In this document: positions 10,759-23,600 of the stretch, piece by piece
How the letters are laid out: each line of letters starts with the position of its first letter
Numbering within the stretch: the stretch's first letter is position 1
Origin: Hyphodiscus hymeniophilus
Taxonomy: Eukaryota > Ascomycota > Leotiomycetes > Helotiales > Hyphodiscaceae
Assembly: GCA_016508695.1 (NCBI GenBank)
Contig: VNKQ01000017.1
Span: forward strand, 868,001-932,000
Direction: 5' to 3'
DNA: 64,000 bases
Translations under genes and position numbers: made by a program
Notes under the pieces: generated by a model
Told to the model about the DNA's origin: nothing
Databases searched by the model: none
What the model saw: the letters and a program-made list of their open reading frames with translations, nothing else

Positions 10759-12392
10759 TTAACCGTTATAATTATTATGTGGAATCTCATCAGTTAGTGA
10801 GTTTTCAACAACTGGACACGGGGCTCTTGACCTCTTCAACGCTTCTTCCAAAGCATCCCATTCAACTGTGAATATGACCCGAAACCACCCAGGTCTTTCT
10901 TCACGGTACTTCGCCCCTGAAGCCATTTCGACACCATTCTCTAATATTGATTTTTTTAGTGCGGCCTCTGCTTCCCAACCCTTAGCGTCAGTAGTCCTGG
11001 TTGTCAGATACGGTGAAAGGTCAATCCAAATGAAGAAGCCTGCATTTCTGTTCGAAGTCAGTTGTTATTTCTCAAGAACTAAAATGCACAATAGATAGAG
11101 CCATACCCCTTCCGAATATAGTCAATTCCAGCGCCGTCGAGCATCTTGGCTGCGAGCTGATATTGCTCTGAAAGCAACTGCCGGCTTTTCTTGGTATACT
11201 CGACAACGAAAGCCTTGTCTTCGAGAATAGTGGTCGCGATTGCACATGACATTTCGGAGGGCCAGTGAAAACGTCTGCAATTCTCGATCAGCTATTGAGA
11301 GTTTTTTCCAGCGAGCTTCTACTTACCCAATGTTTCTTGTTGCTTTGGTCATTTCTTTATTGTGCGATACCACACAGCCAAGTCGCAAGCCAGCTGCTCC
11401 AAAATCCTACTATCGGTCAGCGAAATCATCACTGTAGCTATTTGAGTTTGTCAGGCATTACCTTCGACATTCCATAAAGAACATGAACCTGATCTGTCCT
11501 CAATAGTCCCGTCGGATCGATTGAAAGTACACTGGTGAATGGCGTCCTCTTCGATCCGTCAACATCAAAGACAGAAAGCGCATATATTTCATCACTGATG
11601 AGATGAATGTTGTATTTATTACAGAGTGCGAAGAAGGCTCTCAAAGCGTCGACTGTGTAGCATTTTCCCAGCGGATTATGCGGGTTGCAAAGCAACATTG
11701 CTCGAATCTTCACGCCGTTCTTGCTGGCTTTAAGGATAGCCTCCTCGTAGCTGCTCACGGCATCGGCACCGAACTGATCCTTGCCACTAAATGATGCATA
11801 TATAAGTTGACATCTGTGGTTATGAGCTCAAGTATTAGTGATGGTTAGGGGGATGGTGAGTACCTGGACTTCGTGGTAAGATCGTCGTAGAAAGTGCCAT
11901 ATATTGGTCTTCCAAGCAGGATGCCATCCCCCTCGTCCGTCAAATTGAAGGCTACCATCTCATTGAGTCCAGTGACTCCTGCTGTGAATGTCACATGCTC
12001 TGGGGTGATTGGGACATATGGATTGAAGTAGTCATTAATGTGAGATGCCATAGCTCCTCGCAGCCGTTTTGTACCGATGGGCCCCTCATTATATGTGCAG
12101 TGTGTAGCATCGAATACATACTTTATCTATATCAGTATGATTCAGAGTCGAACAGGTAGGCACTCACATGTTTGTTGATGTAGTTGAGGATTTCATGATG
12201 CATCGCAAACTTTGTCAAATCAATATCTCTAGCATCTGCTGATAAAGGAATGGGTGTTCTTACATTCTCAGCATTCGCGAAGCTCACCTCTCCGCTTGGA
12301 TTTGCTTGCTTGTTGAATGGCGCAGGTTTCTCCCTCAGATACCCAGTCATGAACCCAGACTCGGCATATGCATGACCTCTTTTGGAAAGCAT
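10759..12392 (-). CDS. 1-Aminocyclopropane-1-carboxylate synthase-like PLP aminotransferase
   Basis: Fold-type I PLP enzyme of about 458 residues, rebuilt from six exons: 12392-12168, 12126-11864, 11813-11462, 11406-11327, 11274-11107 and 11047-10759. All junctions keep frame; the first intron is only 41 nt, and an acceptor 6 nt further on would also fit. The start MLSKRG is the usual opening of this family. Key motifs: NEGPIGTKRLR, the Asn/Pro of LLCNPHNPLGKCY, the Asp-Tyr pair of LISDEIYAL, the PLP lysine (about K280) in GMSKDFGAAGLRLG, and the late arginine in RPGWFRVIF. Plant and some fungal members turn S-adenosylmethionine into ACC, the ethylene precursor; many fungal ones are plain transaminases, so the substrate is not established. 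The neighbours give no pathway hint. Confidence 0.9.
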
Positions 12393-14093
12393 TTGAAAAT
12401 AACGAAATTCGTTCAATATCTTTGATGAGAAGCTTTAGAGTGTAAAAGAGATCGAAACCTTCTGTTCGATCCGATAACCTGTGTGCGATCCTGTTTCAGT
12501 AAGTATTTAGTCTGTTCGGCCACGTCCTTTTGTAACTTTGTAGAATATTATAATTTAGGATTGCAGAACGCCCTTTGAATCCTGAAGGACGTATGGGCTC
12601 CAGGCAAGATAAGATCAATATTGGCTGACTCAAGATTGGCTGACTCATGAGAAGCCTCGAGCCCTGTAAAGCCCTGCCAAAGACCGGCGAGCCCCGAATT
12701 GATTAGCCTGCACGTCACGAATTTGCTGATGTTTGGAAAACATTGTGGTATACCAGTTAATGATGGAAACCAGTCCTTGTCATTTTGTACCTGCAGGTAA
12801 ATGTTGAGTTCGGTTTGAAACGCCTTCGAGCGAAATTCTGGCTGGAAGAGTAGGCCTAAAAGGACCCGGGGTGAGGCGCTTGGCAGGGTTCCTTTGTGCG
12901 GCCGGACCTTCGATCCAGTTATTGAGACGCAACAAAGACTTCTTCAGTACTCAGACTCCTTATGCTGTTGCTTCCCCTTTTCGACAATAGGGGACGTGGA
13001 GTGAGAAGCTGACCTTCATGTCAAAGATCCCAACGCCTTCGAAGCTCAAGAGTAAGCGTGATCTTACCAAATGTTGATCAAGCAGTTCTCTATTCACTAC
13101 ATAGAATTATCTACTGCCAATTGGAACACTTCCACGTCCAGTAGCATACACTTGACATTCAGTGGCTTTTCACGAAATATCTCTCACGACTTTGTATCGG
13201 AGCGATATGGAAGAGAATCAACGCCTCTGGTAAAGGAAAAAGCGAGTGGTAGCACACTGGAACTTCCACTTGACTAAAAAAAATGCCAAACGTTACACTT
13301 GAACACCGTGTGATCTTACACAGTACTAGCCGTCTCAAGAGCGTGAGAGCTTTTGCACTCATGTTTGTCCAACAATAGCAGCATACTAAGTAGGCGCTCA
13401 TATTGAAAGGAACCTGGTGCTGCGGTTGCTTTCGAACATCGTGGTGTTATATGCGAATTTTGTGAACTTTGTTCCACGGTAATTTCATAAGCTGTCGCCA
13501 CGCTTCTTCGCACTCGTAAGCCCGGCTCAGCGAAACTGATCACGAGGAGTTGACTCGAAGCGGCAGGTAATTGAGTTTAAAGCGAGTCCCAATAAGCCAG
13601 CAAGGCAGGTACGGCCAATATATAGGTTATAAGTGCTTTGAGGATATAAAGTGCTTCACATTCTGAGTTGAAGACAACACCTACCTCCGTACAAAGTGTC
13701 ACAAAGTCCTTGCCACATTGGCATTAGCGCATCCACTATCGTCATTCTCGTCATTCACGCAACTCTCACCCAAATCCGAAACCCCAGCAGGAACGGAAAC
13801 CACTGGCCACTCACTGCCACGCCACGCTTGCAAAGACCCTGGGAAACTCTCGAACCACACTGGAATATCGACCACTCATCACCTGCGCTGTCTTCCCCAC
13901 CTGCTTCGATCTTCGGTTTTCCCACAGCTCCAAGCTCTTGGCCATACGGAAGAACGGTTCTAGCTGTTCATAGAATATCCTTCATCGGACTCTGTACAAC
14001 GGCTTACTTCATTGAAGCTCTACCAACAAGAGAGCTGAGGCCCAATTGACTACACGTGTAGTGGTCTGTTGCACAGGCGCGAAGCTCGCGGTC
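12393..14093. other. Long intergenic region with divergent promoters
   Basis: About 1.7 kb between the ACC-synthase-like gene (-) and the MAM3-like gene (+). At about 12624-12652 the unit ATTGGCTGACTCA occurs twice in tandem, a small direct repeat. A 117-codon frame at 13696-14049 lies in the leader of the next gene and has no recognisable domain. No other gene is supported. Confidence 0.5.
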
Positions 14094-16738
14094 ATGAAGT
14101 CGAAACCGCCGCTTGCTGGAAGTCGAAATAATAACAGGAATGGCTACGCATCAACTCGAATCATAACGCTTGCGTTCGGAGTATTGGCGCAGGTGGCCAG
14201 GACAGTAGCAGCTCCGCTGAGGGACCGGGGTCATCTACACATACGTGAGGAGCAGGAGCCAGATGCCAAAGATGCAAGTCTTTGGCTATACCTTGGAATC
14301 GCTGCTCTACTGGTCTTACTTGGTGGTGCATTTGCAGGTTTGACAATTGCGTAAGTTGAGCCCGAGTCCATTGCTCTTCCAATTCCCGTGGCGGTTCAGC
14401 AATTGGGCTTTCAGATATTCGATGGAGCCATGCTGACCAGCGTTTGAACAGGTTGATGGGACAAGACGGCGTCTACCTTCAAGTAATTGCTACATCCGGC
14501 GAAGGAAAGGAACAAAGACACGCGGAGAGGGTCCATAATTTATTGAAGAAGGGAAAACACTGGGTTCTAGTCACTCTGTTACTGAGCAATGTCATCGTCA
14601 ACGAAACCCTTCCCATTGTCCTCGACCGATCTTTGGGCGGTGGCTGGCCTGCGGTCCTCGGCAGTACTGTACTGATTGGTATGTATAGCTGGCGAATGTG
14701 TACTTCGCAGAGGTCCAATGCTAATGCGAGCTAGTTATCTTCGGCGAAGTCATTCCTCAATCCATCTGTGTTCGATATGGTCTCTCGATTGGCGCGTATA
14801 TGGCCCCCTTCGTACTTGGTCTTATGTGGTTTCTCGCACCGATTGCATGGCCGACAGCGAAACTTCTCGATAGACTACTGGGAGAGGACCACGGAACAGT
14901 CTATAAGAAGGCTGGGTTAAAGACATTAGTCACTCTGCATAGGACTCTGGGAACAAGCCCGACAGATCGACTCAATCAAGACGAAGTCACAATCATAAGC
15001 GCGGTCCTGGACCTGAAAGAGAAAGCCATTGGGGATATCATGACTCCAATGGAAGACGTCTTCACAATGTCTGCAGATACTGTGCTGGATGAAAAGACGA
15101 TGGACGAAATCCTTGGCGCCGGCTACTCACGGATTCCTATCTACGAACCCGATAACAAGCTTAATTTCATTGGCATGCTCCTGGTCAAGATTTTGATCAC
15201 ATATGACCCAGAGGACTGCAAAAAGGTAAATGAGTTTGCCTTAGCTACATTGCCAGAAACGAGGCCTGAGACCAGCTGTCTTGATATTGTCAACTTCTTC
15301 CAGGAAGGAAAATCTCACATGGTCCTGGTCTCCGATTACCCAGGAGAGAACTACGGCGCGATAGGAGTGGTGACGCTTGAAGATGTGATTGAAGAACTGA
15401 TTGGCGAGTAAGTGAATTCCATTTGATAATGTATTCAAAGTATTGCTCACCTCAGTGATGGCGGAGCACCCTTGAAGACTGCGCTATGCGCCACGGGTCT
15501 TCGATCTTGATACCTCAGAGACGCCATGCTAGCCCATATATACTTTCCTGTTACATGTGATGCCTGAGCACCTTCGAAGTTCATGTTACTTTCAATATTC
15601 GGCGTGCTGACCATTACTTAGGGAGATCATTGACGAGTCTGACGTCTATATCGACGTACACAAAGCGATCAGACGAATGGCCCCCGCACCTCGACACCGC
15701 GTTCATAAGGGTCAGATTGTAGCTAGTCCAGAACCCAGTGCGCAACCCCCGGAAAATCTTATTGATCTTTTAGATAATCGGCCACCTATGGTAAAAAGCC
15801 TGACCAATGGCAACGATCCAGGCAGAAGCGAGAGTCCAGCGAATTCAGCTTTCGCCACAAGCCCGAAGACTACATTCATGAGAAGAAGCTCAAGTGGCGC
15901 CGAAGGGAATCTCATCTCGATTAGAGGTAATGCCAATGATATGCGGGAGCATCTTAAGCACCTCGGGCCGTCCAATCTTGCTAGCCGTCCTAAAACCACT
16001 CGTTACAACACCGTTAAAATTAAGGCCGTTCAAGGACCCGTAAGATCGAACTCCAGAGCAGATGGGAATATCCACCGTGATTCCATCATCGAAGAACCTT
16101 ACGAAGATAATCCATCCTCCCCAGCGCCTCGGGGCGGGGAAGGTGAAGGCCTCTTGAAGTCAGCTGGTAGAGAAGCGTCAGACGGAGTCCAGGCTTTGCA
16201 GCAGGGCTATGGCACTCTGGATCGTGGCTTCTCGTCCACGCCAAACAAGCCATCCCAACCGGATCAGCACGAGGATGAAGCAGCAACATCAGCCAAAGAA
16301 ATACCTGAAATCTCAAAGAAACGCTCCTCATCGCCTCCGCGACCGGTGTCTACAAGCGCCGATAGTGACGGGAGTAGCGATACTATTGCATCATTGAACT
16401 CCCATGATTACAGCCCTACCCGCCGAAAGAGAGGTATTGCACGCAGTGGGAGCATCACGGAAAATATCATCGAAGCAGGAGGTGTAAGGAAAGTCGTTCT
16501 GGAAACCAACAGCTCGTCAAGCGATGACAAGGATGATCAAGCTCCGAGCAGGTCCGGAAGGGGACGTGACAATGATTCCCCTAATACAGACCGGCCGCCG
16601 ATGTATGATGAGCACACGGAGAGACCCGCTACGCCGAAAGGAGAGGATGTGAAGAAGAAGCGACGACGTCAACGGAAAAAGAAGGGTGGTAAACCTTCTG
16701 AGGAGACTGCATTGTTAGGCAGTGGTTCCAATCAGTGA
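14094..16738 (+). CDS. MAM3: MAM3/CNNM-type membrane protein (DUF21 plus CBS pair)
   Basis: About 757 residues in four exons: 14094-14350, 14452-14678, 14735-15407 and 15622-16738. The N-terminus holds a signal or first membrane segment, then the DUF21 (CNNM) transmembrane domain with [28 protein letters not shown] and [15 protein letters not shown], the family hallmark. A CBS-pair follows ([24 protein letters not shown]). The remaining 350 residues are low-complexity, Ser/Arg/Lys-rich and probably cytosolic. Yeast Mam3 is a vacuolar protein linked to Mg2+ and Mn2+ handling. Vacuolar divalent-metal homeostasis is therefore likely, though transport itself is not shown by the sequence. The third intron (214 nt) is long for this locus, so an extra small exon cannot be excluded. 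Confidence 0.92.
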
Positions 16739-17217
16739 TTGGGACGATAGGGTGGTCAGGGTTGGAATGCGAGATGAATTTGTTGCATCGGAGGCAATTT
16801 CGTGGTTCTGTCCTGTATTATATGTAACGCATGTCCTCATTGCTTCAGCTGCGCTGAAAAAGGAATTGGCCTGGCTATATTGAGGCTCATTGAAAAGCCT
16901 GAAAAGATAAAATCAATCCGTTCTACTGAGTTTCCGTCTCTTGGTTCACACTACTCACTTCAAGTCAATACTCAGACCGACAGACGGACACTTAGGCAAG
17001 TTAAAACCCAGTAAAGTGAGGACTTTGAAGTTCCGGTAGTTCTTCCGACTATAGAAACTTGTCCAGGTTACCTACTCCCAATTGGCCACACCCACTTTTC
17101 GCCTCAAGATTTCATACTGTAAGCGTGCTCGGCAGTGGAACCGAATATTAAAACTAATAAGGTACATGCACAATCTCGAACTTCCCCAAAATATCAAGCT
17201 CACCACAACCCACGAAC
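16739..17217. other. Intergenic region upstream of the Ctr86 gene
   Basis: About 480 bases containing the 3' end of the MAM3-like gene and the promoter of the ataxin-10 gene. No repeat or RNA gene is seen. Confidence 0.5.
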
Positions 17218-20200
17218 ATGTTCTGTATCGAATGCGGCAACTCTCTCCCCGATCAACGCGACGACAGCACCATCTGTAGCAAATGCAAGACACCTTTAGC
17301 TACATGGTGGGACGAGAGCTCGCAAGCCTTCCGAACAAACCGCGAGTCCATACTCCCTTCCCCCTACCATATCAACGGAGGTGACCACGGCAAGATGACG
17401 GTACGCAAAAATATGCAGACGATTGAGGAGAGACATTTTCAGGGTGCGTTGATCTGTCTGGATGGCCATTTTGAGAGGCTGCCGGGTTTTGGTGACAAAA
17501 CGATGGCGGAGTGCAGAGCTATGGTCAAAAGTGCATTGGATGCGAGCTTGAACAAGGCCGATGTTAGGTATGAAAAGCGTCCATTCACCTCTGCAATGGA
17601 GCGTAAAGAGGAAGAGAGGCTGATGCGAGCTCCGCAGAGAGAATCTAGCCAAGAATGTCGACATCTGGATGAGGTTGAATATAATCTTCAAGCATGCAAT
17701 ACCAATCCTCAATGCGCGCTCCCTAGTCCAAGAAAATGCCGATCCTCCTCCTCCCTCGAGCCTGGACGTCCCCGAGAGCGCCAATCTGATATTGAAGAAC
17801 TATGCGGAGCTGGTGTCGGATTTGCATTATCTGAATAGTCTGCTGGTTATATCACGAAATATGCTAGCAATCAAGGAAACAGCGCAGGAGATATGCTCGG
17901 CAGTGGGCTTTGACAAGACTGTGAATAAGTTGATTGTACTCTGTGTGAACGTTACGAGCAAGGGCTATGATGGCGAGAATGTGGATGAGGGAAGTAGGGT
18001 CAAGCTGAATGAGGTCACGGAGCTTTGTGAGTGGCGATTGATACTGTATTTGGGTTGGTGTTGGATTACTGACTGTGTGGACATAGACAAAAAGCTCCTA
18101 GTGACGAGTCTGCAACATACACACAACTGGACTATGGGTAACGATCGATTCAAGATGGCCTTTTGGTTCGAGATGCTGTTCGACGAAGACCTACACAACG
18201 ATAATATCCATGAACTACCACCTGATGATCTCAATGTCACGAATGTTTATAATGAAGTCAAAAATTGGTTGATGAGACACTCAACAAAAGACAAAGTGGC
18301 ACAAGATTTACTGGATAAATATACTGCAGATGTTCCCACTGGCCGGACTCCTGGTCCTCTCCCAAAAGAAGAAATTGAAGGACAAAGTACTCCGAAAGAT
18401 GAATCGACGGCTCCTGTGTGGAAGCCAGACTTGACAGACAAGTACGAGCAGGATCGACTATATGCAAGAGTGTCACACGAGGTTGATGTTTGGTGGAAGA
18501 GAGTCCGAGATGCCAATTATGAGGGATGGGTTGTGCCGATGGAGACAATAGAAGATGCGGTGGAGAGAGCGGTTTTAAGCAAAGACAATGCGATGCACCG
18601 TTATATGCCTGGGGGAGGAGACCCTGATCGACAATACGAACAGGATTACGACGAGCAACCTGAGGATAGTGCCCATGATGAGATTGACGATCGATCGACG
18701 AGAGAAGATAATGGCGAAGAAGATGAAGAAGAAGATGATGATGATGACGATGATTCCTACGTCGAGGGACCTTTGCGAGGACTTCTGACCGAGATTCCAA
18801 ATATTTTGGACACGAAGCAGATTGAAGCTCTGCATATGACCGTCAAAGCTTGTATAGTGGACTCCATGGGATCAGGCCTCACTCCAGTCGGTGAGAATCT
18901 TCAGAAGACCCGGTGTAAGATGTTTCTGGCGCTCGACTGCGGCAAGAACTTACTTCGAGAGTTACTTGTCTTCATTGCTGTATGGGAACAGACGGATCAG
19001 CAATTCATCTTCCAGATCACAGCACAAATCATCGAATCATTTCATCACAATGCTCTACTACCGTATGCGTGGAACTCTCTGCGAATACTGAAAGATATAG
19101 TTTCACCCGCCCAGACTGTCCTTCTTCGTCTCATCAACTACATGTTCCGCGCAAGAAAGGATAGTCCGATCTACGATGACTTACGAGACTACAATCGAGA
19201 TGCGAAACTTATCCACTTTCTATACAACTACTTCCGTTGCCGAGTTGTACCCGACTGTATTGCGCTCATCTATGCACAGGAACAAATTCTGCTGAATAAG
19301 AATCACCCAAGTGACTTTCCAGTTGATCTCTGGGACATGGAGCGCGCTAAAGACGGTCTTTCGCAATATCTCGATTTTATCTCCGTAATCGCTGAGATAC
19401 CAGAGATGCGGCCTCTACTCGTCGAGTGGGAGGCTACCTATGAAATGGTTATGCTTCTTGAGGCACTTGAAGCGGGTGTACCGCGAAAGGGTATCGATGA
19501 GCGTTCAATGCCTGGTCTAAGCCGCGATCCGCCTGCTCAACCGCAAGGAACTCAAACAAATACCGTGCCGCCAGCCCCTGCTCCACCACTTCCACCACTT
19601 CACGATACACCTCATAAATTCCCGTGGGCAGGCATCAAGATTCAGATCTTGATCATCCTCACTTCTCTTGTCGCACCCACGAATGCTCGACGCCAGGGTC
19701 CTGGAAATCCTACAGTACAGAAACAACTTTTGGGCTTCCAAGGCATCATGCCGTTACTTAACTGCTGCGTATATGATGGACACAACGAGTACTTGAAGGA
19801 GAGAGCTACTTTGTGCATCAAATTCGTTATGGAAGGCTCTGACGAAGCACAGAGGTTTGTACGAGAGTTAGTGCCAGTCAAGCAAGCCCAGGCCCAAGCG
19901 CAAGAAGCCCAGATTACCGTGGCTCAAGCACAGGCTCAAAAAGAATGGACACCTCTGGATACCTCGAAGGTGGCCACGGGTCCAATACTTCCACCTCTAC
20001 CTCCGAGTCTCAAAGCCGCTACTGCAGCCCCTCCGTCGCAACCAGCTTCCTCAAACGGGATTGCTTCTTCGTCCTCAAGCACTATACAAACCAACCCAAC
20101 ACCGCCTGTTCTTCCACCGCTACCCACGCCTTTGCCCACACGACAACAGCAAACAGCTAGAGCTCCACCAGCCTCAACTCGTGCGAAGGCCGGTGCTCTC

Positions 20201-20437
20201 GCAGAAGCGAAGAAGAACGAGAAACTTACTTTAGAGAATCGGGCGTTGAAGAAGGATCTGGGCTTCTTGAAGGAGAAGGAGAAAGAATTGAGTGCGATGG
20301 TTGGCAGTTCCAGGGGAAGAACGATCGAGCTCACGGATACGGCGAGCAAGATCGCGGCAGCCAATAGACAGGTTGAAGAAATGAGGAAGTTCTACGAGAG
20401 GGCTGGGAAGGACTTCGATGGGAAGGGTGGGAAGTAA
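17218..20437 (+). CDS. Ctr86/ataxin-10 family protein with an N-terminal zinc-ribbon-like CxxC pair
   Basis: Two frames that overlap on the same strand become one gene when introns 17568-17637 and 18027-18086 are removed. Exons are 17218-17567, 17638-18026 and 18087-20437, giving about 1029 residues. The first junction yields DASLNKADVRENLAKNVDIW, continuous with the helical-repeat body (SRNMLAIKETAQEICSAVGF). The ataxin-10 C-terminal domain is near LLGFQGIMPLLNCCVYDGHN and ERATLCIKFVMEG. An acidic stretch (about residues 480-505), a proline-rich linker and a C-terminal coiled coil also occur. The first 25 residues contain CIEC and CSKC, a possible zinc ribbon not usual for this family; ATGs at 17395 or 17413 would give a more standard N-terminus. 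Ataxin-10 proteins are armadillo-like scaffolds, linked to cytokinesis in yeast; no enzymatic role is implied. Confidence 0.85.
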
Positions 20438-21234
20438 AGGGGCATTGAAAGTCGTCAAGAGTGTCACTACACAGTCGAGGAGAGCTTAGCTGTGTTAGAT
20501 TTGTCTTGATCTAGCATGCAGTGTTCCATATTGTAGAGGTTTGGGAGTGTGGAAATTTGCATTGTTTGGTGTTTGGAAGATACCCCGGGTTATGATTCTG
20601 GTCGAAAATTTTGAGGATATAGGGTGGGGACATAAAACGCACGAGAGAAGCAGTCCTACCACAACTATACACGTCACGTACCACAAACTTGATTCTGTCA
20701 TAATGAATCGGCAAGTGCTGACCAAGAGAGTGCTCAGACAACCCCAGACGCTCCCGATAATCAATGCCTCAAGCAGAGTGCAAGATAAGTGGTGTGCTGG
20801 ATTATACTGTGCGAAAGCATTCATTTGTCTTTGCATTTATTGAGATACGAACACGTAAGATGAGGCAGCCGTCAAATTGCGGTAAGCGGAAACTTCGATC
20901 TGGATTCTTGGAGAAGTACTATTCCCTTTGTTCTGAAGTTTCATGATTCATTCTACTTGTTTTTCTACTCTTATTTCTCACTTGCAATTTTGCTGAGCGA
21001 GAATAGTTGTCACCAGAGAGGCGTCTCGTGCCCAGCGTGGTTGAAACAGTTTTCATTCTCAAAGTAAAATCTGGTCTGTTCCTTTAATGATCCAGTAGGG
21101 GATTATTCTCAGAAATATCGACCCCTAGCTTTCAGGAACCACCTCCAAGTAGAAGACAACAATCAAAACTCACATTGTGCCAGCGCAAATTGGAGCAAGA
21201 ATAATCGACTCGACTCGACCTAAGACTGACTGAT
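20438..21234. other. Intergenic region, no gene supported
   Basis: About 800 bases between convergent genes (Ctr86 + and MFS -). Several short frames overlap on both strands; none shows a domain. Confidence 0.5.
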
Positions 21235-22924
21235 CTAATCCGTTGCGAAGTGCACACTTCCTGAAAAATCACGCAAGCGCTTCCCGAAGAACTGTAGAAT
21301 AACAATCAAACCGAATGCAAGTGCAACGATCGAAGCCTGAATGCCAAGCGCATTTCGTGCTCCCATCGCAGTAATCCACGGGACTTCTTCGTAAGTGATG
21401 ATGAAGCCTCCAAGAGTTCGACCGAAGTTGATCCAAGCGGCCACCTCGCCGGAAGCTTCTGGGTACGCGTCCAAGAGGTATGAATTGATAGCAGTGGTGC
21501 AGATGATGATTCCGTACACGAACAGACCCCATACCACTGCGGTGACCATATAGTGCCATCCATTCTGGAGCGAGTATCCGAGAAGGACTATGCCGAGGAC
21601 CATGAGTGGTGTCGCGAACCAAACAGGGAGGAGGCGTGCTTCGGGCTCGAGACGACCGTTGTGACGCTTCATGTAAATCTTGGCCGTAAGATCGAACACG
21701 AAGTGCCCGGTGATCTCACCCAAGATCGTAGCTACCATCGGTGCAAAGAAGTACAAAGCTTTGAGTGTGTTTAGTAGGCTTCGGTACAAAGGATCGGAAA
21801 TTTTACAAACGTACCTGATGATTCCGTCCCGAAATGATACACTGTCTTCAAGAATATGCCTGTAGTAGCATTAAGTCCAATCACCCAGCCAAAAGTCAAG
21901 ACGTAGTAAAAGGTGACAATAATCACGGGAACCTTGCTGATTGCAATGGCAGGACGCGATATGGCTTGGAAGAAAGTGTTTCGCAGATGACGGCTGTGAA
22001 ACTGCTCGACGCCAATGACTCTCAGAAGTCGAGATTTTCTGACCGGCTGTTGGTTCCGAGGGATATTTCTGTCGTAGAAAGTCTCATCCATGAAGGATAC
22101 AATCAAGATGAGGGCAAATGCCCAGAGGATTGTGACGATCCAGTATGCCCACGGCCAAGTTGACTTCCAGATTATCCAAGAGGCGACAAAAGGCCCGAGG
22201 TATGGCGAGAGAACGATGAAGCAGGACCATATGTTGATCTTGCGGCTGTGCTGGAGAGTTAGGGCAAGCGCTTCGGACATCCATTGGGTGACTTACGGAT
22301 GTTCGTGGAAGAAGAAAATGTCCTTGATGAACATCAGTCCACCCGCCTGTGCGACGGTAGAGAAGAACCCATGCAGAATCCGAGCGGCCTCGAAGGAGCG
22401 AAAGGTCGTTGCAGCAGCAGACCAGGCGGCTGTCAGGAAGGCGAAGATCGAAAACCAGAAGAGCACGGGCAAGCGTCCAAAGTAGGCAGATAGGGCAACG
22501 ACGAATAGTCCTCCAGCTCCCAGCATGAACAGGTTTCCGACGAGAGCTTCGTTGATCACCGTCTCGGGCAGATGCCATGTCCTGAAGACTCGTTAGTTCC
22601 GAGACGAGGAGCGCCGACGAGAGGCACTTACTCGGGCTGAACAAGGTTCGTGATCGCGCCGGTAGAACTTCCATAATCGGGGAGGAAAGCAGTGATTGCA
22701 ATGATGAAGAGAAACAAGTGCTTCTTGAGAACACTCCAATTCAAAGGGTCGTTGGGATCGCTGCTTGGCTGGGGGTTCAGCTCTATGCTACCGTCATGTG
22801 TGAGCTTCTCACTGCGGGCCGGTGAAGGAGTCTCAAAGTCTTCTCCAGTGGCGATAACGTTGTCTTTCTCGGCGTGTGTTTCTTCTACAGACTGTGCTGG
22901 TGGGGTGTCCATGCTGTGTGCCAT
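21235..22924 (-). CDS. MFS transporter, DHA1-like drug/H+ antiporter
   Basis: About 510 residues, exons 22924-22632, 22581-22297, 22245-21815 and 21758-21235, all junctions in frame. The ATG at 22924 opens MAHSMDTPP; a second Met four residues on is possible. An acidic cytosolic N-terminus of about 70 residues ends with DPNDPLNWSVLKKH, a phrase typical of fungal DHA1 carriers. Twelve membrane segments fit, with FLPDYGSSTG in the first and the motif-A region at AYFGRLPVLFWF. The substrate cannot be assigned; relatives export drugs, polyamines or secondary metabolites. It lies about 0.7 kb from an O-methyltransferase gene on the same strand, which would suit a metabolite-export role, but that is inference. 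Confidence 0.9.
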
Positions 22925-23600
22925 ACCAAATACAGTAGCAAAGATCGAAAAAGCTGCAATATGTACAGACGGCAACACAGTTCTCTCTTCGAGATTTTAT
23001 AGATTCCTGTCTTAAAACAAGTGTGGAGTAAAGGAATTGGGCGAGTATTGGAAGTTGATAAGCCGTCACTGCTTCTGGGAAGTTGGCGGAGAGCCCTCGT
23101 ATGCATACAAACAAAATCTGGAACTTTTTGGAAACCAGAGGCCAAGCTGCAATAGGATATTAGATCTGGGATGACACTAGGTTTCCATACCAAATTTCCT
23201 CAACACCGTTCCGGCATCAGACAATTGGCTGAGAGCACATGTAGGCGTACATTAATACTACTAGGGGTGGAAGGAATTCGACAAACGAGACAAACTAAAA
23301 TTGTAGCCGATGAGGAGTTTTATCCTAGAAAGTGCATGAAATTAGCGTTCTTTATCGCAAATAGCCCCTGTAAGTCTTCGGGGGAGAGGGGGAGGGGTTT
23401 GATACATGACAAGGTCCTCTTGGTAGCACAAGCGACAAACCGGCCATTGATCAGGAATGCTTGATTATACTGCCGTATAGGAACTTTTTCAGCCAACAGT
23501 CTGTGTTCAAAAGCCATTCTATTATTCTACCCGAAGCTGTTCTGCAGTGTGACGAGACGTGACAGTGTTTGATCCCCTCGATTACCTAGTTGATCTGATT
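22925..23600. other. Intergenic region, no gene supported
   Basis: Promoter region of the MFS gene and 3' end of the O-methyltransferase gene. No other feature is recognised. Confidence 0.5.

Noticed and set aside
17669..17838. Two separate overlapping genes (zinc-ribbon protein and Ctr86)
   Set aside because: An intron at 17568-17637 joins the frames into one continuous ataxin-10 protein, so overlap of two genes is not needed.
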